Assembly (NCBI RefSeq): GCF_013201935.1
Contig: NZ_CP053833.1
Span: 1,922,001-1,986,000, forward strand
Source of the DNA: Arcobacter cloacae
GTDB lineage: Bacteria > Campylobacterota > Campylobacteria > Campylobacterales > Arcobacteraceae
DNA: 64,000 bases
Direction: 5' to 3'
The translations under genes were made by a program, and so were the position numbers. Under the pieces are notes generated by a model that made no database searches, was not told where the DNA came from, and worked only from the letters and a program-made list of their open reading frames with translations. Below are positions 51,518 through 60,212 of this stretch, piece after piece. Numbering within the stretch: position 1 is the stretch's first letter; the number at the start of each line of letters is the position of its first letter.

Positions 51518-52920
51518 TATAATTCCTCTAAAAATTTAATTAATTTTTCTCTTTTCTCTTTTGGTAAGTTCATATAGTTTTCTTTACTACTTTTTGCTTC
51601 ACCACCATGCCATAAAATAGCCTCTTGAAAACTTCTAGCTCTTCCATCATGTAAAAGTCTAGGTTTCTCTTTGTTTATTTTCTCATGAAGTGCCAATCCC
51701 CATAAAGGTGCTGTTCTAAACTCACTTTGAGATGCCATAAATTCAACTCTTCCATCTGCTAAATCTTCTCCCATATCATGTAATAAAAAGTCAGAAAAAG
51801 GTGCTATTTTAAAACCTTTTTTTGTATCAAAACTTGGAATATGACATTTTGAACATGAGATTGCTTCAAATAAAGCTAAACCTTCATTATACTCTTTTGT
51901 ATCTTTTGGAATATAAGCTTTTATATTTTTTAAATAATATGTAATTGCTTCAAGTCTTTCATCGGGTAAATCTATAGCTTCTCTTGGTTTTATAGCTTCA
52001 TTACACTCTTTTTGAGCTTGGGTACAGTTTTCATTTGGGAAAAGTGAAGTTGTTAATCCCATATCATTTGATGCAGCACTTGCTACTTGTTCTTTTAAAA
52101 ATGCAACACTGGCTTTCCAAGTATATTTACCTAATTCTATCTGTTTAGTCAAAGCTGAATATACAAAATTTGCTCTTCCTGAAATTCCATCATTATTTGA
52201 ATCATATTCATCTACATTTGCTAAAATATCTTCATTTGATATTAAATCAATTAATCCCATACCATTTAATGTTGGTGCAATTCTATAAGAGATATTTACA
52301 TCTTTATGCATAGTTCCATAATTTAAATTTGTTAGTTGATATTTTGGTTTTAATAGTATTTGTTTTTCACCATCAGGGAAAATTATCTCTTTTTCTTCAA
52401 AATCAATTTTTATATTTCCCTCAAAATCAACATTCAAAGTACCGTTTATTGCCAATTGATTTCCATAAACAGGTTCTGGTACAAAACCTTGATATTTAAG
52501 TAATTCTTGATGTTCTAAACTATCATTTGCTTTGATTGATAATCTGGCAACTAATGCTCTTGAAGTTATATTATCTTTTGAGATTAAAGTACCTCTTCCA
52601 TTTTTTGGATGACATGAAACACAACTATTTGCATTAAAAAGTGGTCCTAGTCCATCCCTTGCTGTTGTTGCACTTGGAGCTTCAACCCAAGGAATTGTAA
52701 AAAAACTTCTTCCTAAAATAAACTTATCATACTCTTCATCATTTAAATTTGAAACAGGAGTTAAAAGTAATGAACTATTTTTATTTGTTGATAAAATTTC
52801 ATCACTATTACTAAAGGCAAAAAGCCCTGTAGTAAAAATTACTACAAGGCTTTTTATAAGAATAACTCTGCTTAAAAAAGAGTTATTAAATTTTTGTTTC
52901 TTCAGGGTCTGTAACATCAT
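51517..52920 (-). CDS. DUF1111 di-heme thiol oxidoreductase-like cytochrome
   Basis: The 467-residue product has an N-terminal signal/anchor (FLSRVILIKSLVVIFTTGLF) and two c-type heme motifs, NANSCVSCHPKNGRGT and EAISCSKCHIPSFDT. The segments LLHDMGEDLADGRVEF and EFRTAPLWGLALHEKI are diagnostic for the DUF1111/DHOR family. Such proteins are regularly encoded between two imelysin genes and are thought to do redox chemistry in periplasmic iron acquisition. The start codon lies 35 bp inside the preceding imelysin gene, so translation is coupled. Confidence 0.9.
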   Translation of the reverse strand: MMLQTLKKQKFNNSFLSRVILIKSLVVIFTTGLFAFSNSDEILSTNKNSSLLLTPVSNLNDEEYDKFILGRSFFTIPWVEAPSATTARDGLGPLFNANSCVSCHPKNGRGTLISKDNITSRALVARLSIKANDSLEHQELLKYQGFVPEPVYGNQLAINGTLNVDFEGNIKIDFEEKEIIFPDGEKQILLKPKYQLTNLNYGTMHKDVNISYRIAPTLNGMGLIDLISNEDILANVDEYDSNNDGISGRANFVYSALTKQIELGKYTWKASVAFLKEQVASAASNDMGLTTSLFPNENCTQAQKECNEAIKPREAIDLPDERLEAITYYLKNIKAYIPKDTKEYNEGLALFEAISCSKCHIPSFDTKKGFKIAPFSDFLLHDMGEDLADGRVEFMASQSEFRTAPLWGLALHEKINKEKPRLLHDGRARSFQEAILWHGGEAKSSKENYMNLPKEKREKLIKFLEEL

Positions 52921-54238
52921 CTGTACTTAAATTAATTCCATTAGCAGCTGCAACGTTAACCATCTCATCACCTAATTTTCTCATTTCATTTTTAAGTTTT
53001 ACGATAACTTTTGATTGTTCACTCTCAGGTCTAATTTGATAATCAAAATGAGCTTTTGTTCTTGCAACTTCATCAATATTTTTAATTTTTTCTTCAATTG
53101 AAGCCATTAATTTTTCAATTCTTTCTTTTGATTCTTTATCAACAGCATCAAATAAAGATTTACCATATTTTTTACCATTATAAGTAGCTGTTAAAATATT
53201 TTTGAAACCTAAATAGTTAGCTTCTATATCTCTGTGTGTATTATCAGAAAAACAAGAGTGTTCATCTTCTTCACTTGGAGTTAAAACAGCAACTGCAATT
53301 CTTTCATTTGCTAATTCTGATTTAATAAATACACCCATTCCCGCAATAATTTGTTTCAAAGCTTCTGTTGTTTCAATATTTTTTGAAGCATTATCACCTT
53401 TTAAAGTTCCGTTTAAAGCAGCTTGATATAAACCTTTTTCTCCATCAACTTTTTTCTCCCAAGCAGACGTTACTAAAGCTAAATCATCAACTAATTTATC
53501 AGTTGCAGCTTGTAAATAAGCTAATCTTCTTTTTGAATTTTTATCTGTAGTAAAATCAGAAAGTGGTCTTTGACCTGCTGTCATTGCACCATTTGTTACA
53601 GCATCTGTCATAAAGTTTGAATAATCTTGGTCTTGCCCCCATAATAAAAACTCAATTGCATGGTAACCTGTAGATACATTTGCTTCTCCACCATTTTCAT
53701 TTAAATCAGTAAGAGCTTCAACTGTTATTTTTGTTACATCAACTTCTTTTGATTCTTCTCCACCTGGATTAAAAACTCCAACTGTATCAATAATATTTCC
53801 AGAAGTAAGTTTACCTTCTGCATCAATTGTATAATCTATCATATTCTCATCAAGTGGCCAAGCATTAATCTGCCCTTCTAAAGCACCATAAGCTTCAGCT
53901 ATCCATCCCTCTTCAGCATCAATTGGTCCATTTGATAATCTAAAAATTTCAGTTTGACCATAAGATTCTCTTGATTGCAACCAAGCTTTTTTTGAAGCAT
54001 CAAAATTAGCTTGTGTAGGATTTTTTACAAAATTATCTATTGCTTTTTTCAAATTTTTTGCATCTTTTAATGCATCACTATAATTTGCTAATGCAATATC
54101 ACTATAAGCTTGCAAAATCGATTTTGCTTGAGAAACTTCCATTTTTTTTACTTCATTATTATTTGTAGTAGCATTTGAACTTAATGCAACAGCTGCTACC
54201 AAAGATAGAGAAATCAGCACTTTTTTTGTTAAATTCAT
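52886..54238 (-). CDS. Imelysin-family iron-regulated protein (IrpA-like)
   Basis: The 450-residue product has a signal peptide (MNLTKKVLISLSLVAAVALS, cut before TNNNEV). Imelysin motifs are SRESYGQTEIFRLSNGPIDA, GALEGQINAWPLDENMIDYT and STGYHAIEFLLWGQDQDYSN with the GxHxxE metal site. The C-terminal ETEALKQIIAGMGVFIKSEL and EDEHSCFSDNTHRDIEANYL segments also match IrpA. It acts in the periplasm in iron acquisition. It is first in the operon, with a Fur-box-like palindrome 82 bp upstream, in line with iron repression. Confidence 0.92.
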   Translation of the reverse strand: MNLTKKVLISLSLVAAVALSSNATTNNNEVKKMEVSQAKSILQAYSDIALANYSDALKDAKNLKKAIDNFVKNPTQANFDASKKAWLQSRESYGQTEIFRLSNGPIDAEEGWIAEAYGALEGQINAWPLDENMIDYTIDAEGKLTSGNIIDTVGVFNPGGEESKEVDVTKITVEALTDLNENGGEANVSTGYHAIEFLLWGQDQDYSNFMTDAVTNGAMTAGQRPLSDFTTDKNSKRRLAYLQAATDKLVDDLALVTSAWEKKVDGEKGLYQAALNGTLKGDNASKNIETTEALKQIIAGMGVFIKSELANERIAVAVLTPSEEDEHSCFSDNTHRDIEANYLGFKNILTATYNGKKYGKSLFDAVDKESKERIEKLMASIEEKIKNIDEVARTKAHFDYQIRPESEQSKVIVKLKNEMRKLGDEMVNVAAANGINLSTDDVTDPEETKI

Positions 54239-54319
54239 AATTTTCCTTTAATTTATAATTTTAATATTAATTATCATTTATGAATTAAATCAAATTTTTA
54301 CTTGATTTTCTCTTAAATT

Positions 54320-54332
54320 GATAATTATTATC
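54320..54332. promoter_or_regulatory. Fur-box-like palindrome upstream of the imelysin operon
   Basis: GATAATTATTATC lies in the 170-bp divergent region, 82 bp before the imelysin start and 77 bp before the rhodanese gene. A second related string, TTAATTATCATTTAT, is at about 54269-54283. They match the GATAAT inverted-repeat style of Fur sites; iron control of the imelysin operon is the likely consequence. Confidence 0.6.
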
Positions 54333-54408
54333 ATAAATTATATTTTATTAAGTATTTTTTCAAGTTATAAAATCTATACTGTCTCACTAAAAATAAAAAG
54401 GAAATTTT

Positions 54409-55107
54409 ATGAAATACTTCTTATTACCATTTTTAACAAGTTCTTTTCTTTTTTCTTCAAATATTTCTTTACAATATAAAGGAATAGAAGTTACTCATAC
54501 TTATTTAAATAACGAAAAAGAAAAATTTATAATAGAACGAGAAATTGCAAAAGATTGCATTAATATTGGAATAAGTCCTGAATATTTCACTGAACAAAAT
54601 ATTAGAAATAATACTTCAAATAAATGTAAAAAAACTATTATTACAAGTACGGGTATTATTCAACCCTTATACATTAATGACAAAATAAAAACTGTTGCTG
54701 AACTTGAAGTATTAGATTTTATTTTAAACAAATCATCAAAAGAACCTCAAAGTTACGCTTTAGTTGATTCAAGAAAATCTTCATGGTTTAATCAAGCAAC
54801 AATTCCAAGTGCTATAAATATTCCTTTTGAAGATTTAAAATTTGATGAAGATTTCAAAGAAGAGTTCCTAGAAGCTTATGAAAATTTGAATGTAAAAATT
54901 ATAGATTTAGAAAAAAATATTTATGATTTTACAAATGCAAAAACTATAATCTCTTTTTGCAATGGTTCATGGTGCCCTATTTCAACAAAAGCTATTGAAT
55001 ATTTATTAAGTATTGGTTATCCAGCTGAAAAAATTATGTGGTACAGAGGTGGAATGGCTGAATGGAATGCCTTATCAATGACTGTTACTAAAGAGCTAAA
55101 AAATTGA
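54409..55107 (+). CDS. Periplasmic rhodanese-domain protein
   Basis: The 232-residue product has a signal peptide (MKYFLLPFLTSSFLFSSNIS), a roughly 80-residue N-terminal region with a CxnC pair, and a C-terminal rhodanese domain: YALVDSRKSSWFNQATIPSA, NIPFEDL, the catalytic loop SFCNGSWCPISTKA with the active-site cysteine, and MWYRGGMAEWNALSM. The C-x3-W-C loop is a known variant. Sulfur transfer or cyanide detoxification in the periplasm are possible; the substrate is unknown. It is divergent from the iron-linked imelysin operon and might share its Fur-like site. Confidence 0.85.
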   Translation: MKYFLLPFLTSSFLFSSNISLQYKGIEVTHTYLNNEKEKFIIEREIAKDCINIGISPEYFTEQNIRNNTSNKCKKTIITSTGIIQPLYINDKIKTVAELEVLDFILNKSSKEPQSYALVDSRKSSWFNQATIPSAINIPFEDLKFDEDFKEEFLEAYENLNVKIIDLEKNIYDFTNAKTIISFCNGSWCPISTKAIEYLLSIGYPAEKIMWYRGGMAEWNALSMTVTKELKN

Positions 55108-57177
55108 TTTAAAATTTTTTATAAGCTCTTTAGCTTTTTCTTGTTCAATTTTATCACCTAAAACTTTATCTATCTTGTCGTTTATTTTATCTTTATTTTT
55201 TTCCAATTTTTTATCAATCTCTTGTTTTAATAAATCTTTAATATCTAAAGATATTTTTGGCTTATTCATTTCTCCTTGTAATTTAATAGAAAAATTACTA
55301 CTTTTTATTTGAGTGTCAAGTTTTGCATCAATTGTATTTTTTTCAAAATCTAAAAAAGAGTCTTTTATATCAATTTGAGTATTCTTACTCTTCATAATTA
55401 AATTTGAAATCAATTGCTTATCCTCAATATTACTATTTATTTGTACGCTTTCATAAATCTCTTTTGTTAAATCAAATTTTGCTAATTGATTGATTATTTT
55501 TGAAAATTCATTTGGTAAAAAATGCCCATTTAAAAGAGAGCCTGTTAAATTTCCTTTTTTTGATAACAAATCATAATCTAAAGTAAAATCAGCTTTAGAA
55601 TTAAAAAACTCTGGTTGTATCAACATATAAGATAACTCTTTGATACTAGCATTAATTAATTTTGCTTTTAATTCACTATTTTGTAGATTAAAATTAAAAT
55701 CTCCTCCTAAAATATTTGATTTTCCATCCACGAAAAGATCACTTTCACTTTTATAAATTTTTCCTAGAATTTTTGCTTCACCTCTTAACTTTACCTTTGT
55801 TAAATCTTTTATTTTTTCTAAAGATGCTATATCTATTAAATAATCACTATTAAAAGTGCTATCACTTAAACTATAAATAGCATTTTGTATTTTCATTTTT
55901 GCAATATTAGTATCAAAATCTATTTGCGATAAGATTTGATTAGGAACTAAAGAACTATTTGATTCTAAATTAAATGTAATTACATCTTTTAAGTCTTGAT
56001 TAAAAACTGCATTCACAACTTCATTTATTATTTTTCCATTATTAATTTTTGATTCAATATTTCCATCTAATTTAGCTATCTCACTATTTTTTATATCACC
56101 TCTTATACTTAAATCACCAGTTGCATGAATTGGTTCATTTAACATATTTAAAAGTTTTTCAACTTTTGTGTTTTCTACTTTAAAACTGATATTTTGTGCT
56201 ATGTTATTATTTATTTCAAATTTATAAAATGTATCACTATCTATAATATTTGATTTACCATCAACAAAAACAACAGAATCTTGGAACTTAATTCTACCAT
56301 TAGTAGAAAACTCTCCATTTAGTTTTTTCCCGATAATTCCCTCTAGTCTATTTAAATTCTTAACATCAATTTTATAATCTGAATCCACACCTTTATTCTT
56401 TAAATCTATTGAAGTTTTTTCAATGAATAAGTCAAACAATGAACTAACAAGTTCTGATTTAATATCTACTTTATCACCTAATAAAGAAGCATTAATATCT
56501 GCTTTAAAATTAACTGAAGAACTAATTTTTTGTTCAAATTCTTTATTTATAACTTCATTATCTAATAAACCTTTTGTAATACTTGCAGTTAATAAACCAT
56601 CTAAGTTATGCACATCAATATTTCTTACATTTGCATTTATTGTTAAAAGACCCTTTGTATAAATAGGTTTATTTAATAAATTTAATAACTCTTCTATTTT
56701 CGCATTTTTTAAATCCAATTGAATACTATTTGCTTTAAAATCTATCAAATTTATGTAGTACTTAGTTTCACTACTAGCAATATTTGAAAAACCATGAACT
56801 ATTGCTTCTTTAGAATCACCTTTTAAAATACCATTTGTAAAAAAACTTCCTTTAAACTCTTGATTAGTCAAATTTTTTAAAGTTGATAAATCATTTATTT
56901 TAATATCATAAACTAAATCAACGCTTTTTTTAAAAAGCGCTAAATCACCTGTTATATTCATATAAGAATCATCATTTATTACTGCATTAAAATCTAATTT
57001 ACTAAAAGTCAATCTAAAATTATTTATTTTTAATTTTACTTTCTCTTGACCTGCATTTACTCTATTTTCCAAATAAGATGAGATAATTCCATTACCATAT
57101 TTTGTAAATGCCAAAACATAAATAATAGATAAAATAAATATAATTAATATAATAAGAGATACAAATATTTTTTTCAT
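55096..57177 (-). CDS. AsmA-like protein with an internal repeat structure
   Basis: The 693-residue product has an N-terminal membrane anchor (IFVSLIILIIFILSIIYVLA) and a large beta-rich periplasmic part. Three similar units of about 180 residues are visible by recurring motifs: G-K-S-N-I-(L/I)-(D/G) (VDGKSNIIDSDTFYKFEINN, VDGKSNILGGDFNFNLQNSE, and a diverged HGFSNIASSETKYYINLIDF), then a helix before LLNLLNKPIYTKG or LLNMLNEPIHATG, then NLDGLLTASITKGLLDNEVI-like strands. The repeat suggests a long beta-groove as in AsmA/TamB/YhdP lipid-transfer proteins. The C-terminus is a charged coiled coil (about 650-690). The name is from fold analogy. Confidence 0.7.
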   Translation of the reverse strand: MKKIFVSLIILIIFILSIIYVLAFTKYGNGIISSYLENRVNAGQEKVKLKINNFRLTFSKLDFNAVINDDSYMNITGDLALFKKSVDLVYDIKINDLSTLKNLTNQEFKGSFFTNGILKGDSKEAIVHGFSNIASSETKYYINLIDFKANSIQLDLKNAKIEELLNLLNKPIYTKGLLTINANVRNIDVHNLDGLLTASITKGLLDNEVINKEFEQKISSSVNFKADINASLLGDKVDIKSELVSSLFDLFIEKTSIDLKNKGVDSDYKIDVKNLNRLEGIIGKKLNGEFSTNGRIKFQDSVVFVDGKSNIIDSDTFYKFEINNNIAQNISFKVENTKVEKLLNMLNEPIHATGDLSIRGDIKNSEIAKLDGNIESKINNGKIINEVVNAVFNQDLKDVITFNLESNSSLVPNQILSQIDFDTNIAKMKIQNAIYSLSDSTFNSDYLIDIASLEKIKDLTKVKLRGEAKILGKIYKSESDLFVDGKSNILGGDFNFNLQNSELKAKLINASIKELSYMLIQPEFFNSKADFTLDYDLLSKKGNLTGSLLNGHFLPNEFSKIINQLAKFDLTKEIYESVQINSNIEDKQLISNLIMKSKNTQIDIKDSFLDFEKNTIDAKLDTQIKSSNFSIKLQGEMNKPKISLDIKDLLKQEIDKKLEKNKDKINDKIDKVLGDKIEQEKAKELIKNFKSIF

Positions 57178-57269
57178 AACTCATCCTTTTTGTAATTTAA
57201 ATGATTATAACAAATTGTAGATAAAATATTTAATTATATTCTTTTAGCTATTTTTTAGCTTAATTTATT

Positions 57270-57351
57270 TATAATCCTGACAATCAAAGTGTCAAGTAGG
57301 GATACGCAAGCCGAACAGACTTTGAATATAATATTTTTTAAGGATTCTAGA
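57270..57351 (+). promoter_or_regulatory. atpE: atpE promoter and structured leader
   Basis: TATAAT (57270-57275) predicts a start near 57282. The roughly 70-nt leader begins with a potential stem, CAAAGT (57285-57290) with ACTTTG (57319-57324), enclosing a GC-richer 28-nt loop that contains TAGGGATACGCAAGCCGAAC. An AAGGA ribosome site follows. The GC-rich loop stands out against the AT-rich surroundings and may be a conserved element controlling translation of subunit c. Confidence 0.5.
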
Positions 57352-57657
57352 ATGAAAAAAATCGTTCTTTTAATGCTAGCATTTGCTGGTTTCGCTTTCG
57401 CTAACGATGGTGATTCAATGATTAAAGCTTACTCTGTAGTAGCTGCTGGAATTGGATTAGGTCTTGCTGCACTTGGTGGTGCTATTGGTATGGGTAATAC
57501 TGCTGCTGCAACTATTGCTGGTACTGCTAGAAACCCAGGTTTAGGTGGAAAGTTAATGACTACAATGTTCATTGCTATCGCACTTGTTGAAGCTCAAGTT
57601 ATTTATACACTTGTTATTGCTTTAATTGCATTATATGCAAATCCATTTTTAGGGTAA
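57352..57657 (+). CDS. atpE: ATP synthase F0 subunit c
   Basis: The start at 57352 follows AAGGATTCTAG and gives the normal N-terminus (MKKIVLLMLAFAGFAFANDG); a longer frame from 57289 would read through the leader. The 101-residue product has a signal-like first segment and two hydrophobic helices joined by the polar loop GTARNPGLGGKL. The ion-carrying carboxylate is Glu in FIAIALVEAQVIYTLVIALI. Helix one is Gly-rich (GIGLGLAALGGAIGMGNTAA). The remaining ATP synthase genes are not in this window, as is usual for Campylobacterota, where atpE stands apart. Confidence 0.95.
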   Translation: MKKIVLLMLAFAGFAFANDGDSMIKAYSVVAAGIGLGLAALGGAIGMGNTAAATIAGTARNPGLGGKLMTTMFIAIALVEAQVIYTLVIALIALYANPFLG

Positions 57658-57691
57658 TTTTTAAATCTACAGATTTAATAACTCCTCTAAG

Positions 57692-57723
57692 GGCAAGAAG
57701 TTTTCTTCTTGCCTTTTTTTTTG
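57692..57723 (+). terminator. Strong intrinsic terminator after atpE
   Basis: GGCAAGAAG / CTTCTTGCC forms a perfect 9-bp stem with a TTTT loop, followed by a run of 10 T. This is the strongest terminator in the window. Confidence 0.95.
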
Positions 57724-57794
57724 CCTTTTTTTTGACACCTTTTTGATACTATTTTCTATTATACTTTAGTTATTAGAAACAAAAGGTGTAAACC

Positions 57795-59918
57795 ATGAAA
57801 AGTAGCTCAATTAAAAACAAAATCTTAACACTAATATTAATTAGTGTATCTGTCTCTTTCCTTATCTTAGGATTTTACAATGCTTACAACAACTATAATT
57901 CAGAATATAACTTAATCAAACAAAAAGAGTTAGATTTGGCAAATGAAACTTCTAAATCTATAAATAGTTATCTTCAATCAAAGATTGATATAATCGAAGC
58001 TTTAGCTAATGAAATTGCTCCTTTAGAATTAAGTATTAATAATCAAAATATCGTTGATAAATTACGACTTGGAAATAGTTCAGGTAAATTTGCTGGCGTA
58101 TATATAGGTATTGAAGAAAATGGAAATTTTCTTCAGTTTGATGGAACTTATAGAGAACCACAAAAAGACAACTATGATTCAAGAGCTAGACCTTGGTATA
58201 AGCAAGTAGTGGAAACAAATAAATCACAAATTAGTGAACCTTATATTGATTTTTCTACACAAAAATTAGTAATCTCTGTATCAAGTCCAATTATAAAAAA
58301 TAATAAAATAATAGGAGTAGTAGGTTCAGATATTTTTTTAGACACTGTTGTTAATACTATTTTAAATATAAATCTTCATGAAGAAGGTTTTGCTTATTTG
58401 ATTGATGAAGAGGGAAAAACCATAATACATAAAGATGAAAAACAATTAAATACTCAAAATAAAATTTATGAACAAATTAAAACTCAAAATAGTTTACATT
58501 TTGCAGAAGCATATGAAGAAAATGAACCACAATTAATAGCTTATAGTACTATTCCTGTGACTAATTGGAAATTAGTACTTCAATTAAATAAAGATACTAT
58601 CTCGAAAAAAATTAATGCTGATTTAATAAAAGAGATATTTTTATATGTTGTATTACTAATTATTATTCAAATAATTTTATTTTTATTTTTGATTAAAATT
58701 TTAACTCCCTTAAAAACTTTAGAAAATGGTTTATACTCATTTTTTAAATATTTAAAAGGGGAACAACAAGAGATTAATAAAATCAATATTCAAACAAATG
58801 ATGAATTTGGAAATATGGCATTAGAAATTGATAAACAAATGGAAATAATTGCTAAAAATCTTGAAAATGATAAAAAATTAATAGAAGAAGTAAAAAATAT
58901 TGTAAATAGAGTAAAAGAAGGAAATCTTGATTTACAGATAAAATATAAAACTTCTAACTCTTCTTTAAATGAATTAAAAGATATGTTAAATGAAATGATT
59001 GAAACAATCAAAATAAATGTAAATGAAGATATAAATATTATTTTAGTTTCCCTTGAAAAATATGCAAAATTAAATTTTGTAGATGAGATAAAAAATCCAA
59101 CTGGAAATGTGGCAAGAGGATTAAACAATTTATCAAATATAATTAATCAAATGCTTCAAGAAAATAAGACAAATGGATTAACATTAGATGAAAGTTCTAA
59201 AATTTTATTGGAAAATGTAGATATTTTAAATAAAGCATCAAATGAAACAGCTGTTTCTTTAGAAGAAACAGCTGCTGCTTTAGAAGAAATTACAAGTACA
59301 GTTATTAACAATACTGAAAGAATCTCAACCATGGCAAATCATTCAAAAGAATTATCTGATTCTATTGAAAATGGTCAAAAATTAGCAACGGTAACTGTTG
59401 AATCAATGGATTCAATAAATGAACAAACTCAAGCAATTGCTGATGCAATTACTATAATTGACCAAATTGCTTTTCAAACAAATATTTTATCATTAAATGC
59501 AGCCGTTGAAGCTGCAACTGCTGGTGAAGCAGGACGAGGTTTTGCTGTAGTTGCAGCTGAAGTAAGAAATCTAGCAAGTAGAAGTGCAGAAGCTGCTAAA
59601 GAGATAAAAGATTTAGTTGAAAATGCAACGAGTAAAACTAATAGTGGTAAAAAAATTGCTGATGATATGATAAAAGGTTATGTAAAATTAAAAGAAAATA
59701 TATCTAAAACAACAGAAGTTATTCATGATATTTCTATCTCATCAAAAGAACAAAGAACAAGTATTGAACAAATAAATGATGTGGTTACAAGATTAGATAG
59801 ACAAACACAAAATAATGCATCTGTAGCAACACAAACACATGATATAGCAATAAAAACATCCAAAATTGCGAAAAAAATACTTGAAACAGTAAATGAAAAA
59901 AAGTTTAGAAACAAATAA
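57795..59918 (+). CDS. Methyl-accepting chemotaxis protein with a dCache sensor
   Basis: The 707-residue product has a first span ([20 protein letters not shown]), a dCache_1 periplasmic domain ([75 protein letters not shown]), a second span ([20 protein letters not shown]), HAMP and the signalling domain with the tip [20 protein letters not shown]. The RPWYK and Y-x-D segments in Cache resemble amino-acid-binding Cache proteins; the ligand is not certain. No methylation pentapeptide is seen at the extreme C-terminus. It is monocistronic. Confidence 0.93.
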   Translation: MKSSSIKNKILTLILISVSVSFLILGFYNAYNNYNSEYNLIKQKELDLANETSKSINSYLQSKIDIIEALANEIAPLELSINNQNIVDKLRLGNSSGKFAGVYIGIEENGNFLQFDGTYREPQKDNYDSRARPWYKQVVETNKSQISEPYIDFSTQKLVISVSSPIIKNNKIIGVVGSDIFLDTVVNTILNINLHEEGFAYLIDEEGKTIIHKDEKQLNTQNKIYEQIKTQNSLHFAEAYEENEPQLIAYSTIPVTNWKLVLQLNKDTISKKINADLIKEIFLYVVLLIIIQIILFLFLIKILTPLKTLENGLYSFFKYLKGEQQEINKINIQTNDEFGNMALEIDKQMEIIAKNLENDKKLIEEVKNIVNRVKEGNLDLQIKYKTSNSSLNELKDMLNEMIETIKINVNEDINIILVSLEKYAKLNFVDEIKNPTGNVARGLNNLSNIINQMLQENKTNGLTLDESSKILLENVDILNKASNETAVSLEETAAALEEITSTVINNTERISTMANHSKELSDSIENGQKLATVTVESMDSINEQTQAIADAITIIDQIAFQTNILSLNAAVEAATAGEAGRGFAVVAAEVRNLASRSAEAAKEIKDLVENATSKTNSGKKIADDMIKGYVKLKENISKTTEVIHDISISSKEQRTSIEQINDVVTRLDRQTQNNASVATQTHDIAIKTSKIAKKILETVNEKKFRNK

Positions 59919-59983
59919 ATTTGATTTCTAAACCTTAACCGTATATAAAGTATTTTGATTGTAATATTTCGACCTATTTTAAT

Positions 59984-60068
59984 GCGGTTATGGTGGAACG
60001 GTAGACACACTACCTTGAGGTGGTAGCGCCCTACGGGTGTGCGAGTTCAAATCTCGCTAACCGCACCA
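59984..60068 (+). tRNA. tRNA-Leu (anticodon GAG)
   Basis: The 85-nt sequence folds as a class II tRNA. The acceptor stem is GCGGTTA/TAACCGC (59984-59990 with 60058-60064), followed by discriminator A and an encoded CCA. The anticodon arm is CTACC-TTGAGGT-GGTAG with anticodon GAG. A long variable arm (CGCCCTACGGGTGTG) and the T-arm GCGAG-TTCAAAT-CTCGC are complete. It lies next to the right-hand accessory region and is a plausible integration site. Confidence 0.98.
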
Positions 60069-60140
60069 CATTCACAATCTTTTAAACTCCTATTATATAA
60101 ATCTTCTAAAGCTTCTTAAGTTTTATTTTTAATAAATATA

Positions 60141-60160
60141 TTCCAACCTATTTCCAACTA
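60141..60160. repeat. Paired TTCCAAC direct repeats after tRNA-Leu
   Basis: TTCCAACCTA (60141-60150) and TTCCAACTA (60152-60160) start 11 bp apart and lie 73 bp beyond the tRNA 3' end. Similar closely paired repeats flank many tyrosine-recombinase attachment sites. The 144-bp gap up to the fusion gene otherwise holds no gene. Confidence 0.4.
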
Positions 60161-60212
60161 TAAAAATATTTGTATCATTCTATCAATAAATAAATCTGCT
60201 TTTAATTTATTA

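Noticed and set aside
57284-57324. c-di-GMP (GEMM) riboswitch in the atpE leader
   Set aside because: GGATACGCAAGCC recalls part of the GEMM consensus, but the leader is too short and lacks the GNRA loop and second stem.
57289-57351. Upstream extension of atpE
   Set aside because: It reads through the promoter-proximal leader; the ATG at 57352 has AAGGA and gives the normal subunit c N-terminus.
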